From positions 1-7,920 of the forward strand of contig JAEWDJ010000056.1 in NCBI GenBank assembly GCA_023390155.1: 7,920 bases of DNA. Reading direction: 5' to 3'. Below are positions 1 through 5,971 of the stretch, piece by piece. This DNA comes from Actinomycetes bacterium. GTDB lineage: Bacteria > Actinomycetota > Actinomycetes > Actinomycetales > Microbacteriaceae. The notes beneath the pieces are model-generated. The model had not been told where the DNA came from and did no database searches. It saw only the letters and a list, made by a program, of their open reading frames with translations. The position numbers were made by a program, and so were the translations under genes. The first letter of the stretch is position 1. Each line of letters begins with the position of its first letter.

Positions 1-449
1 TCCGGATCCCGGCCGGTGCGCACGGCGATCGACTCGGCGACGATGCCGACCAGGGTCAGGAAGCGCGGGAGCCCGGAGGCCTGGAGCTCGGCGTCCGTCC
101 CCATCAGCTCCACCTGCGTGACCGCGAGCGGGAGGCGCGCCGGGCCGAAGCCCTCGGCGAGCGCGACGACCCCGTCCAGGACCGCGTCCATCGGCGGCGC
201 GTCGTCGGGGGCCGCGGCGAGCGCCTCACCGAATCCGGCGACCGACTCGTCGACCTCGAGCCAGAGGAGGTCGCTCTTGGCCGCGAAGTAGTTGAAGAAG
301 GTGGCGCGGCTGACGCCGGCGCGGCGGGCGATGTCGTCGATGGTGGTGCCGTCGTAGGTCTGCTCCAGGAAGAGCTCCCCCGCGGCCTCGGCGATCATCT
401 GGCGGGAGGAGGCGCGCGGCCTGCCGGATGCGGAATGCCGTACGGCCAT
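1..449 (-). CDS. TetR/AcrR-family transcriptional repressor (partial, C-terminus outside window)
   Basis: This is the N-terminal 149 codons of a TetR-type DNA-binding regulator; the gene continues past the left edge. A helix-turn-helix lies at about residues 35-60. TTIDDIARRAGVSRATFFNY is the TetR recognition signature (TT..DIA..AGVS..TF..YF), followed by AKSDLL. The remainder is alanine-rich and helical, as expected for the ligand-binding domain, and carries no recognisable specificity motif. The ATG start is chosen because AGGAGA lies 9 nt upstream and the HTH then falls at the usual distance from the N-terminus. The gene is divergent from the MHS transporter, with 65 bp between starts and a palindrome midway. 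The family usually represses itself and the divergent neighbour until a small ligand binds. Family membership is certain; the transporter as target is inference from context. Confidence 0.93.
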   Translation of the reverse strand, partial: MAVRHSASGRPRASSRQMIAEAAGELFLEQTYDGTTIDDIARRAGVSRATFFNYFAAKSDLLWLEVDESVAGFGEALAAAPDDAPPMDAVLDGVVALAEGFGPARLPLAVTQVELMGTDAELQASGLPRFLTLVGIVAESIAVRTGRDP

Positions 450-514
450 CTCGTGTTCTCTCCTGACGCCTATTATTGGACCCGGTCCACATATTAACGA
501 ATCGAAGGACACCC
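450..514. promoter_or_regulatory. Divergent control region between tetR-like gene and MHS transporter
   Basis: This 65-bp gap must hold both promoters. It is the AT-richest stretch in this part of the window: TATTAT at 471-476 and ATATTAA at 491-497 flank a GC-rich palindrome. Either AT block could serve as a -10 element on either strand (for example TAATAT read on the minus strand at 496-491, or CATATT at 490-495 on the plus strand), but no convincing -35 hexamer could be paired with them. Exact promoters are therefore left unassigned. Ribosome binding sites are clear: AGGAGA on the minus strand for the regulator and GAAGGA at 504-509 for the transporter. Confidence 0.6.
477..489. promoter_or_regulatory. 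Palindromic operator candidate TGGACC-C-GGTCCA
   Basis: The site is a perfect 6+6 inverted repeat around a single central C, centred at 483. It is nearly midway between the divergent starts at 449 and 515. GGACC/GGTCC half-sites around a short centre resemble common TetR-family operators. Its position between the AT-rich blocks means a bound dimer could block both promoters. The palindrome is seen directly; binding by the adjacent TetR protein is inferred. Confidence 0.6.
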
Positions 515-1837
515 GTGACTACCACCCCCACCGCCGTGCTCAGCGAGACGGACCGCCCCGGGATCACGCCCGGCACCGCGCGCCGCGTCACGATCGCCTC
601 GTTCGTCGGCACCGCGCTCGAGTCGTACGACTTCTATCTGTACGCCTACTTCGCCGCGTTCTTCGTCGGACCGCTGTTCTTCGAGCCGTTGGGCACCTTC
701 GGCGGCGCGCTCGCCGGCTTCCTGGCGATCGCCGCCGGCTTCGTGATCCGCCCGGTGGGCGCCATCGTGTTCGGCAACCTGGGCGACCGCATCGGTCGCC
801 GGCCGACCCTGCTGATCACCATCCTGCTGATGGGTCTCAGCACGGGTCTCGTCGGCCTCCTGCCGACCTATCAGGCGGCGGGCTGGTTCGGGGCGATCGC
901 GATCGTGCTGCTGCGGCTCGTGCAGGGCTTCTCGGTCGGCGGCGAGTGGGGAGGCGCGATCCTGCTCGCGACGGAGTACGCGAACCCGAAGCGCCGCGGC
1001 TTCTACGCCGCCCTCCCGCAGCTCGGCTCGCCCGTGGGCTCGATCCTGAGCGCCGTCGTCTTCATCGTGATGACCCTGACCCTCTCGCAGGCGGACCTCG
1101 CCGCGTGGGGCTGGCGCATCCCGTTCCTGACGGCGTTCCCGCTGCTGCTGGTCTCGCTCTACCTGCGCTGGTCGATCGACGAGACCCCCGTGTTCCGGAA
1201 GCTCCTGGAGACCGGGACGCGCGACCGCTTCCCGGTGCTCGACGTGTTCCGCAAGGCGCCGACCGGCTTCGTGATCGGCATCGGTGCGGCCATCCTCGGC
1301 ATCGGCTCCTACTCGCTCATGAACACGTACATGGTCGAGTACGGCGTCTCGGCCCTCGGCTTCCAGTACCAGGACCTCCTCGTCGCCACCACCATCGGCG
1401 GCCTCCTGCAGCTGGTCACGATCCCGCTGTTCGGGCTCTGGGCGACGAGGATCGGCTCGGCCAAGGTCGTCGCCATCGGTGCGATCGGGACGCTGCTCGT
1501 CGCCTTCCCGATGTACTTCGTGCTGCAGTCGGCCACCTTCGGGGTGCTGGTGGCGAGCATGATTATCGGCGGCATCCTGCCGACGCTCTCGTGGGCCGGT
1601 CTCGGCGGGCTGATGTCCGACCTGTTCCCGAGCGAGGTGCGCTACAGCGGGCTGTCGGTGGCCTACAGCATCGCGGCGCTCCTGACCTCCTTCGTCCCCG
1701 CGCTCACGCTCGTGTTCGGGCAGGCCACGGGCAACGCCTGGTGGCACCCGGGCATCGTGCTCGCCCTCATGTCGGCGATCACCCTGATCGCCGCCATCGC
1801 GGCCTCCCGGCGCAGGCCCATCGTCGACGAGGTCTGA
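515..1837 (+). CDS. MFS transporter, metabolite:H+ symporter (MHS) family
   Basis: This is a 440-aa inner-membrane major facilitator protein of the MHS group (ProP/KgtP/ShiA-like proton symporters for small organic solutes). TM1 begins near residue 25 with ALESYDFYLYAYFAAFF, typical of the group. MFS motif A is at 87-100 (GNLGDRIGRRPTLL), the MHS hallmark RLVQGFSVGGEWGG at 134-147, ETPVFRKL at 223-230 before the central loop, and FPSEVRYSGLSVAY in the C-terminal half at 371-384. About 12 hydrophobic segments fit a full-length protein. The GTG start at 515 is preferred over an in-frame TTG at 476 because GAAGGA lies 5 nt upstream of the GTG, and the TTG lies against the operator palindrome. 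It is divergent from a TetR regulator that probably controls it. Substrate cannot be determined from sequence; carboxylates or osmolytes are typical of the family. Confidence 0.92.
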   Translation: MTTTPTAVLSETDRPGITPGTARRVTIASFVGTALESYDFYLYAYFAAFFVGPLFFEPLGTFGGALAGFLAIAAGFVIRPVGAIVFGNLGDRIGRRPTLLITILLMGLSTGLVGLLPTYQAAGWFGAIAIVLLRLVQGFSVGGEWGGAILLATEYANPKRRGFYAALPQLGSPVGSILSAVVFIVMTLTLSQADLAAWGWRIPFLTAFPLLLVSLYLRWSIDETPVFRKLLETGTRDRFPVLDVFRKAPTGFVIGIGAAILGIGSYSLMNTYMVEYGVSALGFQYQDLLVATTIGGLLQLVTIPLFGLWATRIGSAKVVAIGAIGTLLVAFPMYFVLQSATFGVLVASMIIGGILPTLSWAGLGGLMSDLFPSEVRYSGLSVAYSIAALLTSFVPALTLVFGQATGNAWWHPGIVLALMSAITLIAAIAASRRRPIVDEV

Positions 1838-1925
1838 TCACCGCGGCGGTCCTCCGGTACGCTTGTACGGTCGCACATTCAGGCACCCCGATGACACGGT
1901 GCCGCACATATCGAACCGGAGGACC
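1838..1925 (+). promoter_or_regulatory. valS leader/promoter region
   Basis: This is the 88-bp gap between the MHS gene and valS. TACGCT at 1858-1863 (within CCGGTACGCTTG) fits the actinobacterial TAnnnT -10 pattern and would put transcription start near 1870, leaving a leader of about 55 nt. The -35 region is weak: CTGATC at 1834-1839 with an 18-bp spacer is the best match. TACGGT at 1866-1871 is an alternative -10. A local hairpin, GGCACC (1882-1887) with GGTGCC (1898-1903) and a 10-nt loop, sits in the leader. No U-tract terminator for the upstream gene is visible, so read-through from it is possible. Confidence 0.5.
1848..1925 (+). repeat. Inverted repeat able to sequester the valS Shine-Dalgarno sequence
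   Basis: GGTCCTCCGGT at 1848-1858 is the exact reverse complement of ACCGGAGGACC at 1915-1925. The 3' arm contains the whole valS ribosome binding site (GGAGGA, 1918-1923) and ends at the base before the ATG. The 11-bp helix (8 G-C pairs) would enclose 56 nt containing the smaller 1882-1903 hairpin. The candidate -10 at 1858-1863 begins on the last base of the 5' arm. Only transcripts starting upstream, such as read-through from the transporter gene, would therefore contain both arms. The complementarity is seen directly; a regulatory role is inferred. Confidence 0.55.
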
Positions 1926-1929
1926 ATGA
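1891..1929 (+). CDS. Possible 12-codon upstream ORF overlapping the valS start
   Basis: An ATG at 1891 opens a 12-codon frame (MTRCRTYRTGGP) whose TGA at 1927-1929 overlaps the valS ATG as ATGA. Its ribosome binding site is weak (AGG at 1881-1883 only). It contains no valine codons, so it is not a classical valine attenuator peptide. Ribosomes translating it would pass through the 3' arm of the SD-sequestering repeat and end at the valS start, which would allow translational coupling. It may equally be a chance ORF. Confidence 0.2.
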   Translation: MTRCRTYRTGGP

Positions 1930-4535
1930 GCGCCGCGAACCCCGTGCCCGACAAGCCTGCACTCGAAGGGCTGGAAGCTAAGTGGGGCGACCGCTGGCAG
2001 CAGCAGGGGACCTTCCTCTTCGATCGCGCGGCGGCGCTCTCCGCCGGTCGCGACTGCGTCTACTCGATCGACACGCCGCCGCCGACCGCCTCCGGGTCGC
2101 TCCACATCGGCCACGTGTTCAGCTACACGCACACGGATGTCGTCGCCCGCTACCGCCGGATGACCGGCAAGCAGGTCTTCTACCCGATGGGCTGGGACGA
2201 CAACGGCCTGCCGACCGAGCGGCGCGTCCAGAACTATTACGGCGTGCGCTGCGACCCGACCCTGCCGTACGAGCCGGACTTCGTGCCGCCGTTCGAGGGC
2301 GGCGACAACAAGAGCAGCAAGGCCGCCGACCAGAAGCCGATCTCGCGCCGCAACTTCATCGAGCTGTGCGAGCGGCTCACCGTCGAGGACGAGAAGCAGT
2401 TCGAGGCGCTCTGGCGCTCGCTCGGCCTCTCGGTCGACTGGTCGCAGACCTACCGGACCATCGGGCACGAGTCGCTGAAGACCTCGCAGCTGGCGTTCCT
2501 CCGCAACATCCACCGCGGGGAGGCCTACCAGGCGCTCGCGCCGACGCTGTGGGACATCACGTTCCGCACCGCCGTCGCGCAGGCCGAGCTCGAGGACCGC
2601 GAGCAGCCGAGCGCCTACCACCGGGTGGCGTTCCACGGTGCCGATGGTCCCGTCTACATCGAGACCACGCGGCCGGAACTGCTCCCGGCCTGTGTCGCCC
2701 TGGTCGCGCACCCGGACGACGAGCGCTACCAGCCGCTGTTCGGGAGCACGGTCCGCACCCCCGTCTTCGGCGTGGAGGTGCCCGTCGTGGCCCACCACCT
2801 CGCCCAGCCCGACAAGGGCAGCGGCATCGCCATGATCTGCACCTTCGGCGACATCACCGACGTCACCTGGTGGCGCGAGCTCGACCTCCCGAACCGCGCG
2901 ATCATCGGCTTCGACGGGCGCATCATCAGCGAGCCGCCGGCGGCCATCGAGAGCGAGGAGGGCCGCGCGGCCTACGCCCAGCTCGCCGGCAAGACCACGT
3001 TCTCGGCCAAGCAGGCCGTCGTGGAGCTGCTGCGCACCTCGGGCGACCTCATCGGCGACCCGAAGCCCATCCAGCACCCGGTCAAGTTCTTCGAGAAGGG
3101 CGACAAGCCGCTCGAGATCGTCTCCACCCGCCAGTGGTACGTGAAGAACGGCGCCCGCGACGAGAAGCTGCGCGAGCGCCTCGTGGAGCTCGGCCGCGAG
3201 ATCGACTGGCACCCCGACTTCATGCGCGTGCGCTACGAGAACTGGGTCAACGGCCTCACCGGCGACTGGCTGATCTCGCGCCAGCGCTTCTTCGGCGTGC
3301 CGATCCCCGTCTGGTACCCGCTCGACGCCGACGGAAACCCCGTCTACGACCAGCCGATCCTCCCCGCCGAGGAGCAGCTGCCGGTCGACCCGTCGTCGGA
3401 CCCGGCGCCCGGCTACGACGAGGCGCAGCGCGGCCAGGCCGGCGGATTCGTGGGCGAGCTCGACGTGATGGACACCTGGATGACCTCCTCGCTGACCCCG
3501 CAGCTCGCGGGCGGCTGGGAGCGCGACGCCGAGCTGTTCGACGCCGTGTTCCCGTTCGACCTGCGACCGCAGGGACAGGACATCATCCGCACCTGGCTGT
3601 TCTCCACGCTGCTCCGCTCGCAGCTCGAGAACGACGTCACGCCGTGGCGCAACGCGGCCATCTCCGGCTTCATCGTCGACCCCGACCGCAAGAAGATGTC
3701 CAAGTCGAAGGGCAACGTCGTCACGCCCGCCGACATCCTGGAGCGGCACGGCTCCGACGCCGTCCGCTACTGGGCCGCGTCGTCCCGTCTCGGCACCGAC
3801 GCCGCCTTCGACCCGCAGAACCCGACGCAGATCAAGATCGGCCGGCGCCTGGCGATCAAGCTCCTCAACGCGGCCAAGTTCATCCTCGGTTTCGAGGCGC
3901 CCGCCTCCCTCGACCTCACGCACGTGACCAGCCCGCTCGACGCCGGGATGCTGCAGAACCTCGGGGACGTGATCGCCGACGCGACCGCCGCGCTCGAGGG
4001 CTACGACCACGCGCGGGCCCTGGAGGTCGCCGAGACGTTCTTCTGGACGTTCTGCGACGACTACCTCGAGCTCGTGAAAGAGCGCGCGTACGGCGAGACG
4101 AACGCCGAGCAGGTCTCGGCCGTCGTCGCGCTGCGCGTCGCCCTCTCGGCCTTCCTGCGCCTTTTCGCGCCGGTCCTGCCGTTCGCCACGGAGGAGGCGT
4201 GGAGCTGGTCCGCCGAGGGCTCGGTGCACGTCGCGCCGTGGCCGACGGCCGCCGAGGTCTCCCCCGCCACGGACGACCACCGCCGCGTGCTGGCCATCGT
4301 CGGCCGCGCCCTCACGGGCATCCGCGGCGCGAAGACCGCCGCCAAGGCCTCGCAGCGCACCGCCGTCGACTCGGCCGTGATCGCCGGCCCGGCTGAGGAG
4401 ATCGCGGCCATCGAGAGCGCCGCCGGCGACCTCCGCTCGGTCGGCAGAATCGCCGAACTGCGTTTCGCATCCGCCGACGAGCTGGCTGTCACCGATATTC
4501 TGCTTGCTCAGGCCCCGAGCGAGGAGGAACGATGA
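1926..4535 (+). CDS. valS: Valine--tRNA ligase, archaeal-like type
   Basis: This 869-aa cytosolic class I synthetase charges tRNA-Val with valine using ATP. The HIGH motif is H60-I-G-H63 (PPPTASGSLHIGH). The archaeal-like block GWDDNGLPTER is at 89-99, where ordinary bacterial ValS has GTDHAGIATQ. The CP1 editing domain spans about 180-400, with ETTRPELLPA at 246-255 and KGSGIAMICTFGDITD at 297-312. WLISRQRFFGVPIPVW is at 448-463, MDTWMTSSLTPQ at 515-526 and KMSKS at 590-594, followed by the anticodon-binding helical domain and a short C-terminal region. The start at 1926 has GGAGGA only 2 nt upstream, unusually close; an in-frame TTG at 1863 is less likely because it lies in the promoter. 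The gene overlaps the next by ATGA. Function is certain; assignment to the archaeal-like subgroup rests on the motifs named. Confidence 0.97.
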   Translation: MSAANPVPDKPALEGLEAKWGDRWQQQGTFLFDRAAALSAGRDCVYSIDTPPPTASGSLHIGHVFSYTHTDVVARYRRMTGKQVFYPMGWDDNGLPTERRVQNYYGVRCDPTLPYEPDFVPPFEGGDNKSSKAADQKPISRRNFIELCERLTVEDEKQFEALWRSLGLSVDWSQTYRTIGHESLKTSQLAFLRNIHRGEAYQALAPTLWDITFRTAVAQAELEDREQPSAYHRVAFHGADGPVYIETTRPELLPACVALVAHPDDERYQPLFGSTVRTPVFGVEVPVVAHHLAQPDKGSGIAMICTFGDITDVTWWRELDLPNRAIIGFDGRIISEPPAAIESEEGRAAYAQLAGKTTFSAKQAVVELLRTSGDLIGDPKPIQHPVKFFEKGDKPLEIVSTRQWYVKNGARDEKLRERLVELGREIDWHPDFMRVRYENWVNGLTGDWLISRQRFFGVPIPVWYPLDADGNPVYDQPILPAEEQLPVDPSSDPAPGYDEAQRGQAGGFVGELDVMDTWMTSSLTPQLAGGWERDAELFDAVFPFDLRPQGQDIIRTWLFSTLLRSQLENDVTPWRNAAISGFIVDPDRKKMSKSKGNVVTPADILERHGSDAVRYWAASSRLGTDAAFDPQNPTQIKIGRRLAIKLLNAAKFILGFEAPASLDLTHVTSPLDAGMLQNLGDVIADATAALEGYDHARALEVAETFFWTFCDDYLELVKERAYGETNAEQVSAVVALRVALSAFLRLFAPVLPFATEEAWSWSAEGSVHVAPWPTAAEVSPATDDHRRVLAIVGRALTGIRGAKTAAKASQRTAVDSAVIAGPAEEIAAIESAAGDLRSVGRIAELRFASADELAVTDILLAQAPSEEER

Positions 4536-4978
4536 CGGCGACCGTCCGGAAGGTGGAGGACAACGAGTTCTTCACCTGGCTCGACCTCTACGTGGGCTAC
4601 GGCGACTTCTACGAGACGCCCGTCACCGACGAGAAGGCCCTTCTCGTCTGGAGCTGGATCACCGATCCCGACAACGAGCTCGAGGCCTATTTCGCGGTCG
4701 ACGAGGAGGGGACGCCGATCGGCGTGGCCCACGTGCGGGAGTTCGTCCGTCCGCTCGACGGCAGCAAGGGCCTCTACCTCGACGACCTGTTCGTGTCCCC
4801 GGACGCGCGCGGCGCAGGCGCGGGGACGCAGCTGCTCGAGTTCCTCCGCGACTCCGCCCGTGAGCGTGGTCTCTCAGTGGTCCGCTGGATCACCGCGAAG
4901 GACAACGAGTCGGCGCGCAAGCTCTATGACGCGGTCGCCCATAAGACCAAGTGGGTGACCTACGATCTCGTCCCCTGA
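4532..4978 (+). CDS. GNAT-family N-acetyltransferase (first of a tandem pair)
   Basis: This is a 148-aa single-domain GNAT protein that would transfer an acetyl group from acetyl-CoA to an amine; the substrate is unknown. The acetyl-CoA pyrophosphate loop R-x-x-G-x-G is RGAGAG at 93-98, after strand LYLDDLFV (81-88). The closing motif WITAKDNESARKLYDAV (119-135) supplies the usual N and the conserved Tyr132. The length is normal for a minimal GNAT. An acidic, aromatic N-terminus (FFTWLDLYVGYGDFYE, 13-28) is shared with its neighbour and is distinctive of this pair. The ATG overlaps the valS stop (ATGA), with AGGAGG 4 nt upstream, so translation is probably coupled to valS. Possible targets include small-molecule amines or protein N-termini; nothing in the sequence decides between them. 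Confidence 0.9.
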   Translation: MTATVRKVEDNEFFTWLDLYVGYGDFYETPVTDEKALLVWSWITDPDNELEAYFAVDEEGTPIGVAHVREFVRPLDGSKGLYLDDLFVSPDARGAGAGTQLLEFLRDSARERGLSVVRWITAKDNESARKLYDAVAHKTKWVTYDLVP

Positions 4979-5050
4979 CGCGGATCGGGATATGGTCGGA
5001 ACACGCAGTCGGCCCGCGCGGCCGTACGGGGAAGGCGAACGGAGTAACCC
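4979..5050 (+). promoter_or_regulatory. 72-bp gap between the two GNAT genes
   Basis: The gap holds a possible -10 (TATGGT, 4991-4996) without a convincing -35. It also holds a GC hairpin, CGGCC at 5010-5014 with GGCCG at 5020-5024 and a 5-nt loop, with no U-tract. The clear ribosome binding site GGAG (5041-5044) lies 6 nt before the next start. It could hold an internal promoter, or simply be spacer within an operon. Confidence 0.3.
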
Positions 5051-5506
5051 ATGACGATCGAGGTCCGACCGGTCAGGGACGGCGATTTCTTCGCCTGGCT
5101 GGACCTGTACACGAAGTACGCCGAGTTCTACGAGACGGAGCTCACCGACCAGCGAGCCCTCGTGCTCTGGTCGTGGCTCACGGCTCCTGAGCACGAGGAG
5201 TCCGGCTTCGTGGCCGTCGACGGCGACCGCATCGTGGGCCTCGCCCACGTGCGCGAGTTCGCCCGGCCGCTCGAAGGCGACCGCGGCCTCTTCCTCGACG
5301 ATCTCTTCGTCGCGGAGGAGGAGCGCAACTCGGGCGTGGGCCACACGCTGATCGAGCACGTGCGCTCCCTGGCGCAGCAGCGCGGCCTCGGCGTCGTGCA
5401 GTGGATCACGGCGCAGGACAACACCGCGGCCCAGCGCGTCTACGACTCGGTCGCCACGCGCACGTCCTGGGTGACCTACGAGATCGACCTGGCGGGCCGC
5501 AGCTGA
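5051..5506 (+). CDS. GNAT-family N-acetyltransferase (second of a tandem pair)
   Basis: This 151-aa protein is a paralogue of the preceding gene product, about half identical by eye over the full length with a single one-residue gap. Shared blocks include AHVREF.RPL, LDDLFV, WITA.DN and WVTY. The acetyl-CoA loop is RNSGVG at 92-97, and the conserved tyrosine is Tyr131 in QDNTAAQRVYDSV. Its C-terminus carries a short extra tail (DLAGRS). The ATG has GGAG 6 nt upstream. Its stop overlaps the next start by one base (TGATG). Divergence between the copies is concentrated in the region before motif A (residues 48-62) and in the helix after it, which suggests different acceptor substrates or partners. 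Heterodimerisation is possible. The substrate is unknown. Confidence 0.9.
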   Translation: MTIEVRPVRDGDFFAWLDLYTKYAEFYETELTDQRALVLWSWLTAPEHEESGFVAVDGDRIVGLAHVREFARPLEGDRGLFLDDLFVAEEERNSGVGHTLIEHVRSLAQQRGLGVVQWITAQDNTAAQRVYDSVATRTSWVTYEIDLAGRS

Positions 5507-5772
5507 TGCAGCTCGGCACCCGCTGGGCCGTGGGCGAGACCCCGCCCGCCTCACTCCCTGAGGTCGTCGCGTTCGCGGTGCGGACCGTCGAGGAGGAGCT
5601 CGTCGCCACCGATGTGGAGACGACCGGCTGGCGCTGGACGCTGACCTGGCTGGAGGGCCGCCCCGTCGTCGAGCTCGACGACGGCACGGTCGTGCGGTAC
5701 AACCCGCAGGAGGACTCGGCGACGATCACCCAGCCGGTCGACCAGCCGGCGACGGACTACGACGAGGTCTGA
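5506..5772 (+). CDS. Hypothetical 88-aa protein, translationally coupled to GNAT gene
   Basis: This small protein was not recognised. It is cytosolic in character, with no signal peptide or membrane segment. Residues 18-35 look helical (LPEVVAFAVRTVEEELVA). Residues 41-66 look like alternating beta strands rich in Trp and acidic residues (GWRWTLTWLEGRPVVELDDG). The acidic C-terminal tail ends in DYDEV. The ATG shares one base with the preceding stop (TGATG) and has no good SD of its own, so it probably depends on reinitiation after the GNAT gene. An upstream GTG at 5401 in the same frame lies wholly inside the GNAT gene and is not favoured. Codon bias (GC-rich third positions) supports real coding. 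Confidence 0.75.
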   Translation: MQLGTRWAVGETPPASLPEVVAFAVRTVEEELVATDVETTGWRWTLTWLEGRPVVELDDGTVVRYNPQEDSATITQPVDQPATDYDEV

Positions 5773-5788
5773 CGCCGTCCGGCGGTCA
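5770..5788. terminator. Short hairpin over both convergent stop codons
   Basis: The plus-strand stop TGA (5770-5772) and the complement of the minus-strand stop (5786-5788) form the base of a stem. TGAC-GCC pairs with GGC-GTCA with one bulged G, and GTCC forms the loop. It sits exactly in the 13-bp gap between convergent genes. There is no U-tract on either strand, so it could only be an atypical bidirectional terminator or a stabilising 3' end. Confidence 0.35.
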
Positions 5789-5971
5789 CCGCGGCAGCTG
5801 CGGCAGCGTGCGCGCCGCGTGGTCGCGGACGCCTTCGACGAGGTCGACGCGCTCCGCGTGCTGCGGTGACGCGTGCACGGGGCGTGCGCCCCACGCGGTG
5901 AGCGCGCCGCCCAGGCGGAGCGCGGTGCGATGGGTCCACGGCCGGCGGGCCGGGAGGACGTAGGCGGTCAT
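5786..5971 (-). CDS. Hypothetical 61-aa basic protein at the end of the MFS operon
   Basis: The start ATG overlaps the MFS stop as ATGA, and GGAGGG lies 9 nt upstream of it. The protein is short and basic, with an RTALRLGGALTAWGARP stretch (15-31) that could form an amphipathic helix, then a more charged region (HAERVDLVEGVRDHAARTL). There is no signal peptide and no clear membrane span. The RTALRLG..L..WG pattern recalls small unnamed actinobacterial proteins found near transporters, but no named family was recognised. The overlap and RBS are the main arguments that it is real. Longer or alternative-frame readings across this region lack such start signals. Its function is unknown. Confidence 0.65.
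   Translation of the reverse strand: MTAYVLPARRPWTHRTALRLGGALTAWGARPVHASPQHAERVDLVEGVRDHAARTLPQLPR

Noticed and set aside
476..514. TTG start for the MHS transporter giving 13 extra residues
   Set aside because: The TTG abuts the operator palindrome and has no SD, whereas the GTG at 515 has GAAGGA 5 nt upstream.
494..1747. 417-aa minus-strand open frame antisense to the MHS transporter
   Set aside because: Its composition is dominated by Arg, Glu, Ala and Asp repeats with no recognisable domain; it mirrors a well-supported transporter gene.
1840..1850. ACCGCGGCGGT palindrome as an operator for valS
   Set aside because: It is symmetrical around one G, but such short GC-only dyads are expected by chance at this base composition, and no regulator is nearby to bind it. 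It was not listed as a feature.
1838..1925. T-box riboswitch upstream of valS
   Set aside because: The leader is short and lacks a recognisable T-box core (AGGGUGGNACCGCG) or a UGGN bulge complementary to the tRNA end. GGTGCCGC at 1898-1905 is only a superficial resemblance, and no specifier stem was found.
1891..1929. Valine attenuator leader peptide
   Set aside because: The 12-codon frame contains no GTN codon, and there is no U-tract terminator before valS.
1779..4280. 833-aa minus-strand open frame antisense to valS
   Set aside because: It is an artefact of high GC: Arg/Ala/Val/Gly-rich with no domain, and directly antisense to a clear valS.
5757..5939. 60-aa minus-strand frame over the 61-aa gene
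   Set aside because: Arg/Ala homopolymeric runs, no RBS and no overlap with the upstream stop; the alternative frame starting at 5971 has an SD and an ATGA junction.
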